Below are positions 36,940-48,600 of a stretch of DNA of 64,000 bases, in pieces. This DNA is from Tetmemena sp. SeJ-2015. Taxonomy: Eukaryota > Ciliophora > Spirotrichea > Sporadotrichida > Oxytrichidae. The stretch spans positions 42,479 through 106,478 of the forward strand of contig JAJKFJ010021016.1 of assembly GCA_027382625.1 (NCBI GenBank), given 5' to 3'. The translations under genes were made by a program, and so were the position numbers. The notes under the pieces are model-generated. The model was given only the letters and a program-made list of their open reading frames with translations, was not told where the DNA came from and did no database searches. Position 1 is the first letter of the stretch. Each line of letters starts with the position of its first letter.

Positions 36940-39900
36940 TACTCCTATCTTCGAGCCATATTTACTTGGGATGAGGAGAAGATATCTATAGGCCAATACA
37001 TTGTATCTCGTAAGAGTGTCTACTTTAAGCGTTTCTAGACGCTGATTAGTGTGAAAAACAGGGGCAGCGATTATGTGACTTCAAAGGCCTATGATATAGT
37101 TAGAGAATCAGATCAACTACCAAGATTACGGAGTCCGGCATCCACCCTTCAAGATTAGCAGCAGGATTCAAGGATTCAGTGCTAGCAAGAATTTTAAAAA
37201 CTTTTTGGAATATTTAAAGGTGGAATAGAATATATGTGAGACTTTTGTGCAGCCTATGCTAATAGGTGAATCATGAGGAAGTCGAGTCAAGAGTTAACCA
37301 CTAGCTATTATAAAAATCATACTATTAAAAGCATCACTGAGCTATCTAAGTCAAAAAACAATCCTCAGTATTTATTCAATGATAAAAAGTTGCAGAAATA
37401 TTTTTAGACAAGAATTATCAAGTATTTGAAGAACTTAGAGTATAAAAAAGACGCCATTTATGATAACCTTTTAATTTCTTAGCAGCTCCTTAAAATTGAG
37501 TGAAAAGGACAATTTGCAAGAGATAGCTAAGAGAATTGCTCATTTATATTTTTTATGATTCTATGCTTTATTATTTCTTAAAAAAATTACAATATTATTA
37601 CCTTGTTAATCTGAAGTTTAATCAAGCTGAATCAGATATTAAGAAATTTAAGGATCATAGGAAAAAGGCGGAGATAAAAACCATAGTGTTGAATTATCTC
37701 AAGACGATCTTGAGAGAGTGCATTAGAAATTTTGATGCAAATATCTTTTTCAAGCTTTCATTTTTATAATTCCTTAAATTATGAGAAGATAATTTCAGAT
37801 GATCTCAGACACGATGAAAATTTTGCTTGGCCAGTCATTTAATCTCGCGCTGCTCCAATAGCCATACAACATATTATTTCAATTTCAATTTATTATTAAA
37901 AGCCTGTAAGCCATTGAAGTAAGAGGATCTTGATGCTCTTAAGGAGCAAGTTAATTACCAAATGAGAAACATTAGATCAAAAAATGAGCGCTTTGTTGAA
38001 TAAAATTTAAAATTGTAATTTGTATTTAAGAAAGTAAATATAATTGAAGAGTTTAAGCAAATCATAGAATTTTAATAAGAGAGTCCAGTCTAAGATAATG
38101 CGAGTCAAGAAATCTTGAGTCTTTTATAAAATGAAATTCAGCCTGAGTTCACTAGCTTTTAGTAATAGTAGTCTCAGATCCTTGATGAGAAAACTTATTT
38201 TTATAATATGTAATTTAGAGCTCGCGTTCTTAAAAACCCACATTGCCTAAAAAGAATACTCTGCTAGAAGTGTTTTGAGAGAATCTATATTCTATTTTGC
38301 TTTGTATATCATCGGGTTTGTAGAATTCTCCCTAGAGTGAGATATAAAACTAGAAGTAGGCCGCAGAGACTCAGATTTCAGAAATTCATTCATTCAAGCT
38401 TTCATAGATAGCACGCTAGCTACAGTAAGTTCGAGACGAACCAAAGAATCTCTAAAACAAAATTTAAATACATTTTATCAAGCCTTTATTCAAATTTTAG
38501 ACTTGTCTACTCTGCTGAATTTTGTGGAAGAAGGTAACTCTTAAGATAAGAATTCAGACAGTTATAAGTTCATCAAGAATCTCGACCTCACAAAAATTGA
38601 GCCAGAATAGTCGCCACTCCTCTTTAATCGAAAAATAGCAATTAAATTATAATGTCTTTTTAAGCTTCGCTTGTTTTAAAATAGTTTTATTTATTATTTA
38701 GTATTAAATGAGAAATGACTCCCTTATTCATCTCCTCTGTTAGGATGTGTTTATGTCTCTCTGGAGCAGTCTTGTTTAGTAATCTTTCATTTAATTGTGT
38801 AGAGAATTATATTGAAGGGGAGTGGGTTATGATGAGACCAGAAGCCATACAAGTAGATGACTCCTTCCCAAATTGAACTCCAGACCCAAAATTAATGAAA
38901 AACCCTCTCTTCTGATAGTAGAGATATCAAGAAGGTTTGATAATCGTAAAAATTGTGAAGAAACTCGAGGGCAGTGGTAAGGGTATGCTGTATTGTACTG
39001 ATTTAGATCTTTTAGGAGAAATTATTTTAGGCTAGACCATTTGCATTACTCCGCAAAATGTTACCTGAAGGTTTCACCTGAGTTATGTACTTGGCCTACC
39101 AGAAGAACAAAATCAATTTTTCCCTCTCAAAAGACAAACCAGCAACAACATCTACTTTTAGAATTAAAGATATCCAATCAGAAACGAAGATCTTGTTTGA
39201 TCTAAGGACAAAATCCTCCGTCCTAATAGATGCATAGTCTCACCTCTATTTATCACTTAGCCAGAAAACAACAAACTGAGGAACTTGAAAATCTACAACT
39301 CTAGTGAACTTTTATACCCAGGTGGGGCTACTCAATAATTCAGATTAAATTCAGCTTAAATTTGTATTAAATTAAATATAAATTGTTTTGACCCTAAGAA
39401 CAAAGAGCTGATCAATCAAATTTAAGCTGCAACTTCATCTCAAATTAACTTTTATGATAATTAGCTTCCAGTAAATTCTTATAAAATTAAGGTTTCACAC
39501 TTTAGAAATTTTAGTATAGGAAAGAAACAACAATCAAGTTGAAGAAGAAAAGAAATAAAGCGAGAGATTGAGAATTTTATAACCCCTCAGAATCGAAGAG
39601 TAAAAATTCAGAGAACTCAAATCTTCACAAGTTGGTGCGGCAAATATACCCCAAACAGCTTTCCTCTAAATTTTTAGATAAAAATATTAATTTAGCTTTG
39701 TTCAGAAATAAATAAGGAACTTTAATTAATGAAATTATGTTTAATTCATCACTTTAATTGTGGCTCTAGGTGATGGATAGTTAAAAATGATTTACCCAGA
39801 GCATATGCATAAAGAAACCTAGAATTTCTAGTTGCAAGAGAAGAAGGGAATTGTATTTATATAGTAGATCAGTAATTACTATCTTCTAGGGCAAAAACAA

Positions 39901-42900
39901 GGAAATTTGACTATTTAAAACCTCAAAACCCCATCATCTTATATGAGAGTAACAAAAAATTACTTGGAGTCAATATTTTTATTAATACTTATAATCATGA
40001 TAAATTTTAACCTTAAACAGGCAATATAAAACTTCAAGGAAGGTGACCTTGACGTCTGTCTCATATTCTCTGAATTTAATTCCTTTAAGTGCTTCCTCTA
40101 TCTCAGATAACTGAGTGTTAGGTTTCATAGGTTGCTTGATTATTACTCTCTAACTTTTTCAAAGGTTCTGATACCTTGTCTATCTTACAATGTCTTGTTG
40201 CGAATTATATTGCATCATCTTCACCTTCACACTAGTAGTATTCCTCTGGTTTCATATCGCATTCAAGTATGATTGCAACTATAGACCAAATGTCCCACTG
40301 CACTGAACCGTTGAGCCAATCTGTCTCTATGGGAAGTAGCTGCAGTTCCTTGCACCGATGCTTCCTCAATGTTTTCTCTTCTTACACTCTGTTGAAGTCT
40401 ATGACAGTTGCTCTGACGGGTTCAAAGTTTATCATGATGTTCTCTGGCTTGAGATCTCTGTGCAGAATCCCAATTTCATGAAACTCATCACTCCTTTTAA
40501 CGAGGTCAGTGAGAATAGCAGTAAGCTAGTACTTGTTGCGCCTCGTGCTGAGAAATTCTCTTAGTCTTCCCATTTAGGAAGGCGAATGGCGATGTAATCA
40601 TGATCGATAAGAAAACCAGCAAGATGAAGAACGTACTTCAAGTTTTTGTCCCTCGCTTCTCTCAACACTGTCAGTTCGTTCGCGAGCTCAAGACCTCTCT
40701 CTTCCTTCTTTACAAGGTATTCATAAGTAGCTTATAGATGAGGGAGCAGGTTCGAAGATGAGGTAGCTAGGTCCATCTGGCTCAACAGAAGAGAGAAAGG
40801 AACCTCTTAAGAATCCCTTCTTCCCAGATAAGCAAAAGTGACTTAAGTCATTAAGTTTAGCTTAAATACTTTTCCTAAATATTCACTCTACCTTATCTCG
40901 AACATAACTTAGTCTTCTCTTCTTCCACTTTCTTACAACTACTCACTATTAAATCCTCTGTATCGATAGCTTAATCATGCATCAAGTGATAGAGCAGCAG
41001 CTTCTTTTCGTGTCCCTTAACTAAGTTACAGTAAAACTCAATGCCGTTGATACTCTGGCGAGTATGGAAAAATTAAAAAAAGGAGTGATGTTCAACTCAG
41101 CGTATGCCTTCTTCGCTTCCTTTGTCTTGTGTACGCTGAGGTTGTCAACGAGTAGAACGATCTCACCGTCTGTGATCTTCTCTCTGAGCTTCTTAAGGAA
41201 CGCAACATACTGCCTCTCGCTTGATAGAGCGAGGATGAAGGACATAAGCTTCTAAGCCTGAGTCTTCGCTGATTCCTGCAAGTAACGCACTTGTAGTTAT
41301 ATTTTTCTTTCTACTCGTAAACTTCTTGTTATCGTGCTTCTGTACCAACTCTTTTTCATGAAGGTGTTGTGTGTGAACACAGCTTCGTCAGCACATACAA
41401 ACTTCACGCTATCCTCTCACACCTGAGCAGCTAGTCGTAAATATATTTCAGATTATTATAATAAATGGCTTAGTGAAGTCTATAACGCGCTTCACTCGAT
41501 TCACAGTTTTGTACGTTATGCCATTTCAACGATAGATGTTATGCTACAGTCTACGGAGAGACTTGAGATAAGGAAACTATCTATGGAAGATCTTCGCGAG
41601 CTACTCCAAACTGAAGTGCGCTTAGTGGCGAAGAGTTTGAGGATCAATCAAATAATTGATGTGCACATCTTGAAACTTAGAAGTGCGATGAGGAGCAGCT
41701 GCAACTCCTAACTTTCTCATCTGCAACTTTCAAATGCGAGAGTATAGTGCGCGCTGGCACTCTCAAATTTTGCGATGGAGTTGATGTTGAGAACTGGCTA
41801 TTACTACTGATAAGGGTGACTACATCCATACCTTAGAGTCAAATGAAACTGAGATAGGATGGATCATGTAGTTATTTTTGAGTAATTTCGCGTTTGACTC
41901 GCATGATTATAAGTATTAATAAAGAAATTAATTATACACAACTTATTTTCACTTTCTTATCATATTATGGGATTTTATTCTCAATGAACTTTATAAATCC
42001 TCATATTTAAAATTCTATTTTAATCAAGAACTTTATTTCTCAGAAGAAACATAGATCAAGCTTGCATTTATTAAATTATAGAATTAATTTGATTACAAAT
42101 TAGTAAAAGTGAATATTAAATCATTTTTAAAACTTTTAGTCATATAATAGCTATTGATAAGATTATTTAATTAATTATATCATTTCAAAAATTTAAAATA
42201 TGACAGAAGTAATCGATTATTAATAGCTCAAGCCTCTCTTTCTAATTAGTAAGTATGATGCAAATGCGAAATAAATTTTGATAAGGTATACCTTTTTTCT
42301 TATCAGAATATTATCGATATATGCATAAATTACATTGAATAATTAATTAAGTTTCATTTTAAAGAAAAACCTCTTTTAACTTAAAATTTTTTAAAGCGAA
42401 CCTGCAAAATTAAAGGTTCTTTTCTGCTACTCATGCCTCTGATTATTATTAGAAAATGAAAATGAGAGCATTAAATTTGATCTTTTAGTAAGCTTAATTC
42501 CCTTTCAATTTGAAAACATTTTAAGGATAACAAATTAAGACAAAAAGTAGTCAATTTAGAGTGAAGATAAAGATAAATTAGTAATTTTAAAAAGCATAAA
42601 ATTATTAAAATGTTTATCATAGTTGCACTACACTCAATCCTAATACGAATCTATTGCATTTATTTATTTTAAACTAATTTTAGACGCCTTTATTTACGAT
42701 TTTCTGTTATTATTCATTTTATAATTTTGTATGCTGATACCCCTTTGAGTCTAATTTAAAAAGATTACGATGGCAAGTTCTGAATAAAATATAATTATGC
42801 TTGCTTCATATGATTTTAGTTGTACGCTTTGGTATTCTGCGATTCAGGGTGGATATATGTGATAAGTCTTTATTCAATGGAAAAGGTAGCTGAGTACAGA

Positions 42901-43749
42901 CATTCATCAGAATGAGTACAATCTATTAAAATTGTATTTTGCTTTAATGGGGCATCAACCAAGCAATAGCGCTGGGAAAAACTTTATTTTAATTGTTTTT
43001 AACTGATGAATACTGTCTCGCCATCTCAAAGCAGACTGGATAAACTTTCTCTGAAGGAATGCTATCTTTTATGAAGATTCAGTTTATTGGGCAACAAAAC
43101 TTCGAGTTTACAGAGCTAAAGCAAGAAGAATTCAAACTCTTGGACGCAAGGGGAGAGGCAAGACCCATTTTCAACGTGGATGAGGCCATAGAAAACAAGA
43201 TAATCTTTACAACAACATTAGATTCTTATTATAATGGAGAGTAATTATAAATAAATAGATCATATTATGGTCTATGAAGAACTAAGAATTCATTTTTTTT
43301 TATCATTAAAAACCTATAATTGTTTTAAGAAGCAGATAGAACACCGAATCAAGAATCCTTCATCCTCTTTCAATTACAACGTCTTAGAAAAGTTCTGCTC
43401 TTTCTCCAAGCAGAATCCTTACCTCATCTACAAAGACTCATTTTTAAAGATTTATCAAGATTTAATACAAATATATTTGTACTCAAGATCAATAGGAGTA
43501 ATCAACGTTCTCACAAATGAAGCAATCAAGCTCGCGGACTGCCCTTACAAGCGCTGTGGCAATACATATTCTCTAGTTCATGAACTAGTTTAATCGTCTG
43601 TTGAGATCAATCCCGATCAACTTCAATTCAAAATAACTTCTTTGCTATATAAACCTGAAGATGATTTAATCATTATATTTAAAGAATTATATTAAAATGA
43701 CATGCAGGACTTCAGATAGCTCAAAGAATATTTCTTCTATTTAAATTGA
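36940..43749 (+). CDS. Family gene C (tandem paralog with TBE-like insertion)
   Basis: Upstream coding from about 36960 reads WDEEKISIGQYIVSRKSVYF. The main start candidate is ATG 37273 (MRKSSQELTTSYYKN). Further parts are YLKTILRECIRNFDANIFF, IVALGDGQLKMIYPE, ETQIKLADTPLS, LYALVFCDSGWIYVISL, FTELKQEEFKLLDARGEARP and DCPYKRCGNTYSLVHELV, ending FYLN-TGA at 43749. IESs: 39961-42021 (pointer AAT, holding a transposase and kinase), 42066-42731 (TGC), 42780-42817 (AGTT), 42915-42945 (AATG) and 43224-43257 (GAT). It is more diverged from A and B than they are from each other. One in-frame TGA after LLKIE near 37500 stands where B has a Gln TAA. Function unknown. Confidence 0.62.
40105..40790 (-). 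pseudogene. TBE-type atypical protein kinase
   Basis: The minus strand carries N-lobe sequence (EYLVKKEERGLELANELTV, LPKWE), then in a shifted frame the catalytic loop HRDLKPENIM followed by VIDFNRV, where the usual DFG is DFN, and a C-lobe with QWDIWSIVAII (equivalent to the APE-DxWS helix region). It ends at a TGA near 40105. At least one frameshift separates N- and C-lobe parts, near ISQHEAQQV / LTDLVKRSDE, exactly where the gene A relic stops, which may mark an IES instead. Its presence beside an IS630 transposase fits the TBE accessory kinase. Whether it phosphorylates anything is unknown. Confidence 0.7.
40950..41829 (-). pseudogene. TBE/Tc1-IS630 DD34E transposase
   Basis: From ATG 41829 the minus strand reads MDVVTLISSNSQ and RVPARTILSHLKVADEKVRS, an N-terminal HTH-like region. 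The catalytic part shows VCADEAVFTHNTFMKKSW (first Asp), VLLVDNLSVHKTKEAKK (second Asp) and, after a frame change, NGIEFYCNLVK (Glu). The second Asp and Glu are 34 residues apart, as in IS630/Tc1 and TBE enzymes. It has at least three frame changes and one in-frame TGA (before EDSVKF), so this copy is decayed or poorly sequenced. In Oxytricha, TBE transposases take part in genome rearrangement during development; a role here is not shown. Confidence 0.75.
42066..42731. other. 666-bp IES of gene C, pointer TGC
   Basis: TGC at 42063-42065 and 42732-42734. Joining gives AAG CTT GCT GAT ACC CCT, i.e. KLADTPLS as in A and B, although the codon differs (GCT versus GCA). The content is AT-rich with no gene recognised. 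Confidence 0.8.
42780..42817. other. 38-bp IES of gene C, pointer AGTT
   Basis: AGTT at 42776-42779 and 42818-42821. Joining gives GKLYALVFCDSG, homologous to the 35-bp IES of A and the 2.8-kb IES of B. Confidence 0.75.
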
Positions 43750-43759
43750 TTACCTTGCT

Positions 43760-44720
43760 CACTCATTGTAATCTTTCATTTTTAAATATTTCAAAGATAT
43801 TTTCTCTCATCATCTCTATAAAAATAGAAATTATTAGAATTGATATTTAATTATTTAATAAATGATGGGGTCTAATAAACAGGGGCAGATAAAATTAGTA
43901 GATTTGCAAACTTCCCCTATCAGCAGATTATTTTATATCAAATTAAAAATATTAAAGATTTCTTTTTTTTCTTCATAACTTCAATGAATTGTTGAGATAA
44001 GAGAAATATCTCGCATATTTTATTATTTTACTTAAAATAGTTTAAAATAAAGGCGTGTCTAATATCTAAGAGATGATTGTTCCCACAAAATATAGGAGCA
44101 AAAGAGTCTAGAAAATGTGGGCCATTATCTATATATAATTTAAATAGCTAGAAATAGTGAAACTATCTCTGGTTATTTTAATTATAAAGTAAGAAGAAAT
44201 TGATTTAATTTAATTTCTTCTAAGTAAAATTCTGATACACAATTTAAATTTATTCTTTTATATTATGATCCGAGAATTTTAACGATTTTTTATTCTAAAT
44301 TTGAAGCTTTTATTATTTAAGTGACTTTTAAATTTTAGAATTAATTTAATTGGATTTAATACATTTCATAGCAAAATATTAAACTTAATTTCCTCTTGAA
44401 GACGAAAGTAAATATTTATCGCTTTAAAATATGTATTGCTGTTAAAAAATTATTAATAACTCTCGACAATATTAATCAAAGATATAATCATTAAATAATC
44501 TATAAAGATTTACCAAATTCTAAGATTTAACTTACTTCTTAAAACATAAGAAAAGATAGTAGTTTCATTAATATCAGCAAAAGTATACTAATTATACTGA
44601 AGAATTTAATACGTGATAGAAGATTATCAAAACTTAAATGAAGATAGATAAGTGCCGAAGTAAGTGATTTATAATAAGTGATAGGTTAAATATATTAAAT
44701 TTTAATTATTAATGGGAGAG
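43760..44720. other. AT-rich spacer between genes C and D
   Basis: No gene or repeat was recognised in either strand. Confidence 0.4.
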
Positions 44721-44771
44721 GAGGCAGTATGTAATTTTCGTCAAGATCCTCACTGCAAGACTTAGTTTTTA

Positions 44772-45039
44772 TCATTTGATTCCATTTTAGTTTCGAATTC
44801 TCTATTCTTTTTAGTTGTCTGTTCGTTCTTGATGTCTGTTGAGGTTGAAGGTTTTGCTGGTCTTGATATCTGAATTGAGTAATGAGTTGTCAAAAGTTTT
44901 CAAAATTTTGTCTAAACTGTATTCTTCAAGTTGCATGCCAGCGAAGTAAGTCTTTGCTAGTCAAAGTGTAGCCTTTAGTGTTAATTGTGGCCTTGCGATT
45001 TTCATTAGTCTTTGAGAGTGGTTGAGTTGCGCTTACCAT
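44772..45039 (-). CDS. Second ubiquitin-like gene
   Basis: The minus strand from ATG 45039 begins MVSATQPLSKTNENRKATIN. In neighbouring frames it shows FDQQRL and FAGMQLEEYSLDKI, matching ubiquitin PDQQRL and FAGKQLEDGRTLSDYNI, then TFDNSLLNSDIKTSKTFNLN and a TGA at 44772. A one-base shift is needed inside DQQRL-FAG. Like the one inside gene A it lacks the usual start of ubiquitin and shows no Gly-Gly end. It lies just upstream of gene D on the opposite strand. It could be a small diverged ubiquitin-like protein of germline or somatic use, or a decaying copy. Confidence 0.45.
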
Positions 45040-45639
45040 TTTATTGCTAGAGCTGTTGAGTTCACATTTAATTAAGAATATGTTAATTTAAAACGTTAAT
45101 CTATTAAAGGACAGACTACAAGCACTCAGACATCTTATATTTCTAGGAATTATTATCATCTATTTTCTTTTAGATTCTCTAGTGTAATGGGAAATTGAAA
45201 ATTAATACGAAATGAGTCAAAAAACAATTAATGATCAATTATATAATCAATTTACAAAATAAAGGGAAATATTATAATCTTAGATTAGATAATTAAAAAA
45301 TGATTACATATTTTATAAACTGTTGATTCTTTTATAATTACCGATTTAAGAATGATTAATTAATTTGATTTTAAATTTTTTTCAGGTTAAGAATAAATTT
45401 TTCTTCATATCGCATTTAAATATGGCTTTATATCAGTTCTAGAATTTTTCTGATATTGATCTATATTTTAAAAAAATATAATTAATCTGAATTAATTAAA
45501 AGAAAACTTTTTTCAACACACTTGAGAGAGAAAAAAAAAAATCTTTTTTCACTTCCTAAATCAAATTAAAATAATTAAAAAATATTAGTCTCTTTTCTTC
45601 CTTTTAATTTTAAATTGTTAATTAAATAGTATTATGGTG

Positions 45640-48600
45640 ATATGAAGAGTAATCCAATAGATATGGGGTTAAATGGAACTCAAAGAATTATGAGGCTGAG
45701 TCATTTCGAAGAACTCTACGCTAAATTAGAGAGGAATAAATAAAACTACATTAAATAATCAATCATTAAATAATAATAGCTTAAATTTAAACTCAAATTT
45801 TATTTCCATTTGAAATATAAACATACAGGGAATCAAAAAAAGTCAGACTGAGTAAGCCTAGGACAAGGCCATTGAAGAGAAGACTCAATAGATTTTGAAT
45901 CTGTTTAGATTGATGCTCACAAACCAGAGATTCTTCCAGGTCATCGGCAAAATTAAGGCCAATATTGGCTATTCTGGAAACGAAGATAATCCGCCTGCAA
46001 ATTAAATTAAAATTATCCTATTATCCAATTTTATAATTATATAAAGCAAGCCTGGTCAATGAAGTAGATGATGCTTTTAAATTTATATATAATAATATTT
46101 TAAAAAAATTTAAAAAAATTAAAAGAATAGATTTCACATAGCAGCCAAGTACATTTTTTTTGGGGGGGGGGGACGGAAGTGCACATCCCCCCCCCTTTTT
46201 ATGGACAAAATAGCCCAAAAATCGTCCATATAGGCCGAAATGGGCCAAAAATGCCAAAAAATAAAGAGTTTTTGACCTTCGAAATTTCCTTGAGGGTCAA
46301 ATTTCATGATTTCAATTTTTTAAAAAAAATTTTCTATTTTTTTGTTATTAAGTCTTTTTTTTAAATAAATACTTTCATTTTTTTGGGGCCCCCATCTCCT
46401 TTTAATAAACAGAAAAACCCTTTAAACTCCAAAATATATTTTTTTTAAAAATTTTGACCCTAAAAATGATTATAAAAAATGGTGGAATTAGTTCGGGAAA
46501 TTAAATTTTAAAATTTTAAAAGGGCTATTTCAAAATACTTTCCAATCTTTTGAAAAATGGTTAGGGGACCTTCTTTTTTTTTAAAAGTCAGAGTAAGAAC
46601 CAAAATTTTTTTCAAAAGTTTGGAAATTATCTTGTTTTTAAAATTAACTTGCCAAAATTCTGGAAAAAATAAATTCAAAAAAAAGATTTCTCTTGTTGGA
46701 AGGACGTCAAAAAAATTGGCAATATTTAAAAAATACTAAAGGGCTAAATTTAAACTTATTTTTTACCCTCAATTTGGGGCCTAATATTGTAAAATTTTGC
46801 TGGTTTTTCCCCAAGTATCTCCCAAATTTTTGCCCTATATTTTTTTTAAAACAAAATTTTTTTAAAATGGTAAATTTAAATTGAAACATTTTTTTGGGGT
46901 TTTTTTGGAAAAAATTAAAAATCAAAAAATTTGCCCCCAAGGAAATTTCAAGGCCAAAAACCCCTTAAAATTTTTTTTTTTTGGCCCATTTGGGCCCTTA
47001 ATGGACGATTTTTGGGCTATTTTGACCAAAAAAAGGGGGGAGGTCCCAATTTCCCGGGTCCCCCCCATTTTTTTATGAACTATTATTTAAGAGTTATTCC
47101 AAATGACGGAACTGATTAAATCGAAACACATAATTAAGAATTAAAGTGAATTTAATGATTATAATAGCATTTTTAATTACTTTTTCAAAGAATTTAAAAA
47201 ATAGAGATGATTAATTTAACTCTAAATTATTTAACTGGCAGAGATCTTTTATAGAACTTTGATTCTGCAAGAGGATAGAGGCCTTTGGAAATCTCGACCT
47301 ATCAGCATCAGCAAAGATTTGATTTGGATGTTAGCTAGGCTGTTGATATACAGTTCTCACCCATGTCTTAAGTTAGGAATCCTATGCTCTAGAATCCTCC
47401 TCCTCCAGTAGTATTTGCTTTTATCATTATTCTTAATAGCAATAATTATTTTTAAAATGCACAGAATCAAACTGCTATTTAAAGTGAGGAGCTAAGCAAA
47501 GAGATATCCATCCATTTAGGGGACTTGGGGAAAACTTTAAAAGAGAGTGTTGAAGAAAGCAAGAGCGAATATGGAAAAATCTTACAACTATTTATATTTG
47601 CACATTAATTAATCTAGAGAAGGTTTGAAGAGCAACGAAACTCCATGCTTTTATTATTATATAAATATCCATTATGGAGCTAAACAGCACAATCAGAGCT
47701 TCAAATATTATAAATTCATCGAATCGTTTTAGAATTTGATAAATCTAAATAAAGAATGTAATTATTGACTAATAGGAGTAAAAATTATAAATAGATCAAC
47801 TAATAATATTAAACCATTAAGTAAAAGCTCTCAAAAGAGATTAAAAAATTGAGATAAACTATCTTAATTAGCATAATAATACATGCTAGAAATTCATTTC
47901 TCAACATATACCTCAATTAAATCGCAAGCCATCCATCACTCTCTGCGTGGACTCAATATTAAAAAAAGTAAAGTAAAAATAATTTTTTGTTAAATAATTT
48001 TCATTCTACTTCTAACAAGTTTTTTATATTTATTTTGGGTCCACCTGCTTTTGTAGTTTCTTAAATTTTTTTTTAATTGAAGCTAAATGTGAATTCACTG
48101 ACCTTAAAAACTAAATTTGAAAGTATTCGTAGAAGATGACCAAGAGAATTATTAAATTGCATTTAATAAATAGGCGTAGATTCGAATTGAAAATATCAAT
48201 TTCTAAAAATGAAATCTATGTTAATTGATATGTTTAATTTCTTTACTGACTGATTTTATATGAATAATGTCTGATTCCTAATTAATCTTATCATTATTGA
48301 TATTTAATACCCTAATTAATCTTTTTATCATTTTTAACACCCATCAGTTAATAAGTCCCTTTTAAATTTAGCAATTTCTAAATTCAAACTAGAATCGAAC
48401 AATATTTTTAGATTTTGTATTAATTAAGCCTAAGCTAACACTATCACCGAGTTCAAGCAAATTATATTGGACATGAACCAACAGATTCAAAAGGCGACAT
48501 CCAAGCTTCTAGAACAACCCATATATCTAGTTAGAACTTTAAATCAAATAGAAAAAATATGCCCAATAATTTATTTTATCATAGAATAAACTTACATTTA

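Larger units (their letters stand above)
39961..42021. mobile_element. TBE-like transposon forming an IES of gene C, pointer AAT
   Basis: AAT at 39958-39960 and 42022-42024 bounds 2.06 kb containing two minus-strand genes, a DD34E transposase and an atypical protein kinase. In Oxytricha, TBE transposons encode a 42-kDa IS630-type transposase and a larger kinase/zinc-finger protein and insert at AAT; that content and target match. The terminal telomere-like repeats of classic TBEs are not seen, and the length is about half, so the copy is degraded or from a different lineage. The homologous IES in A and B is 26-28 bp. Confidence 0.7.

Noticed and set aside
39918..39935. AAAACCTCAAAACCCC resembling telomeric repeats at a TBE end
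   Set aside because: It lies before the AAT pointer and translates in frame with gene C (TIQNLKTPSS aligned with TILNIKSF), so coding sequence explains it.
46179..47119. Several short frames within the MITE at 46.1 kb
   Set aside because: They are Phe/Lys/Pro runs from homopolymers and are not conserved in the second MITE copy.
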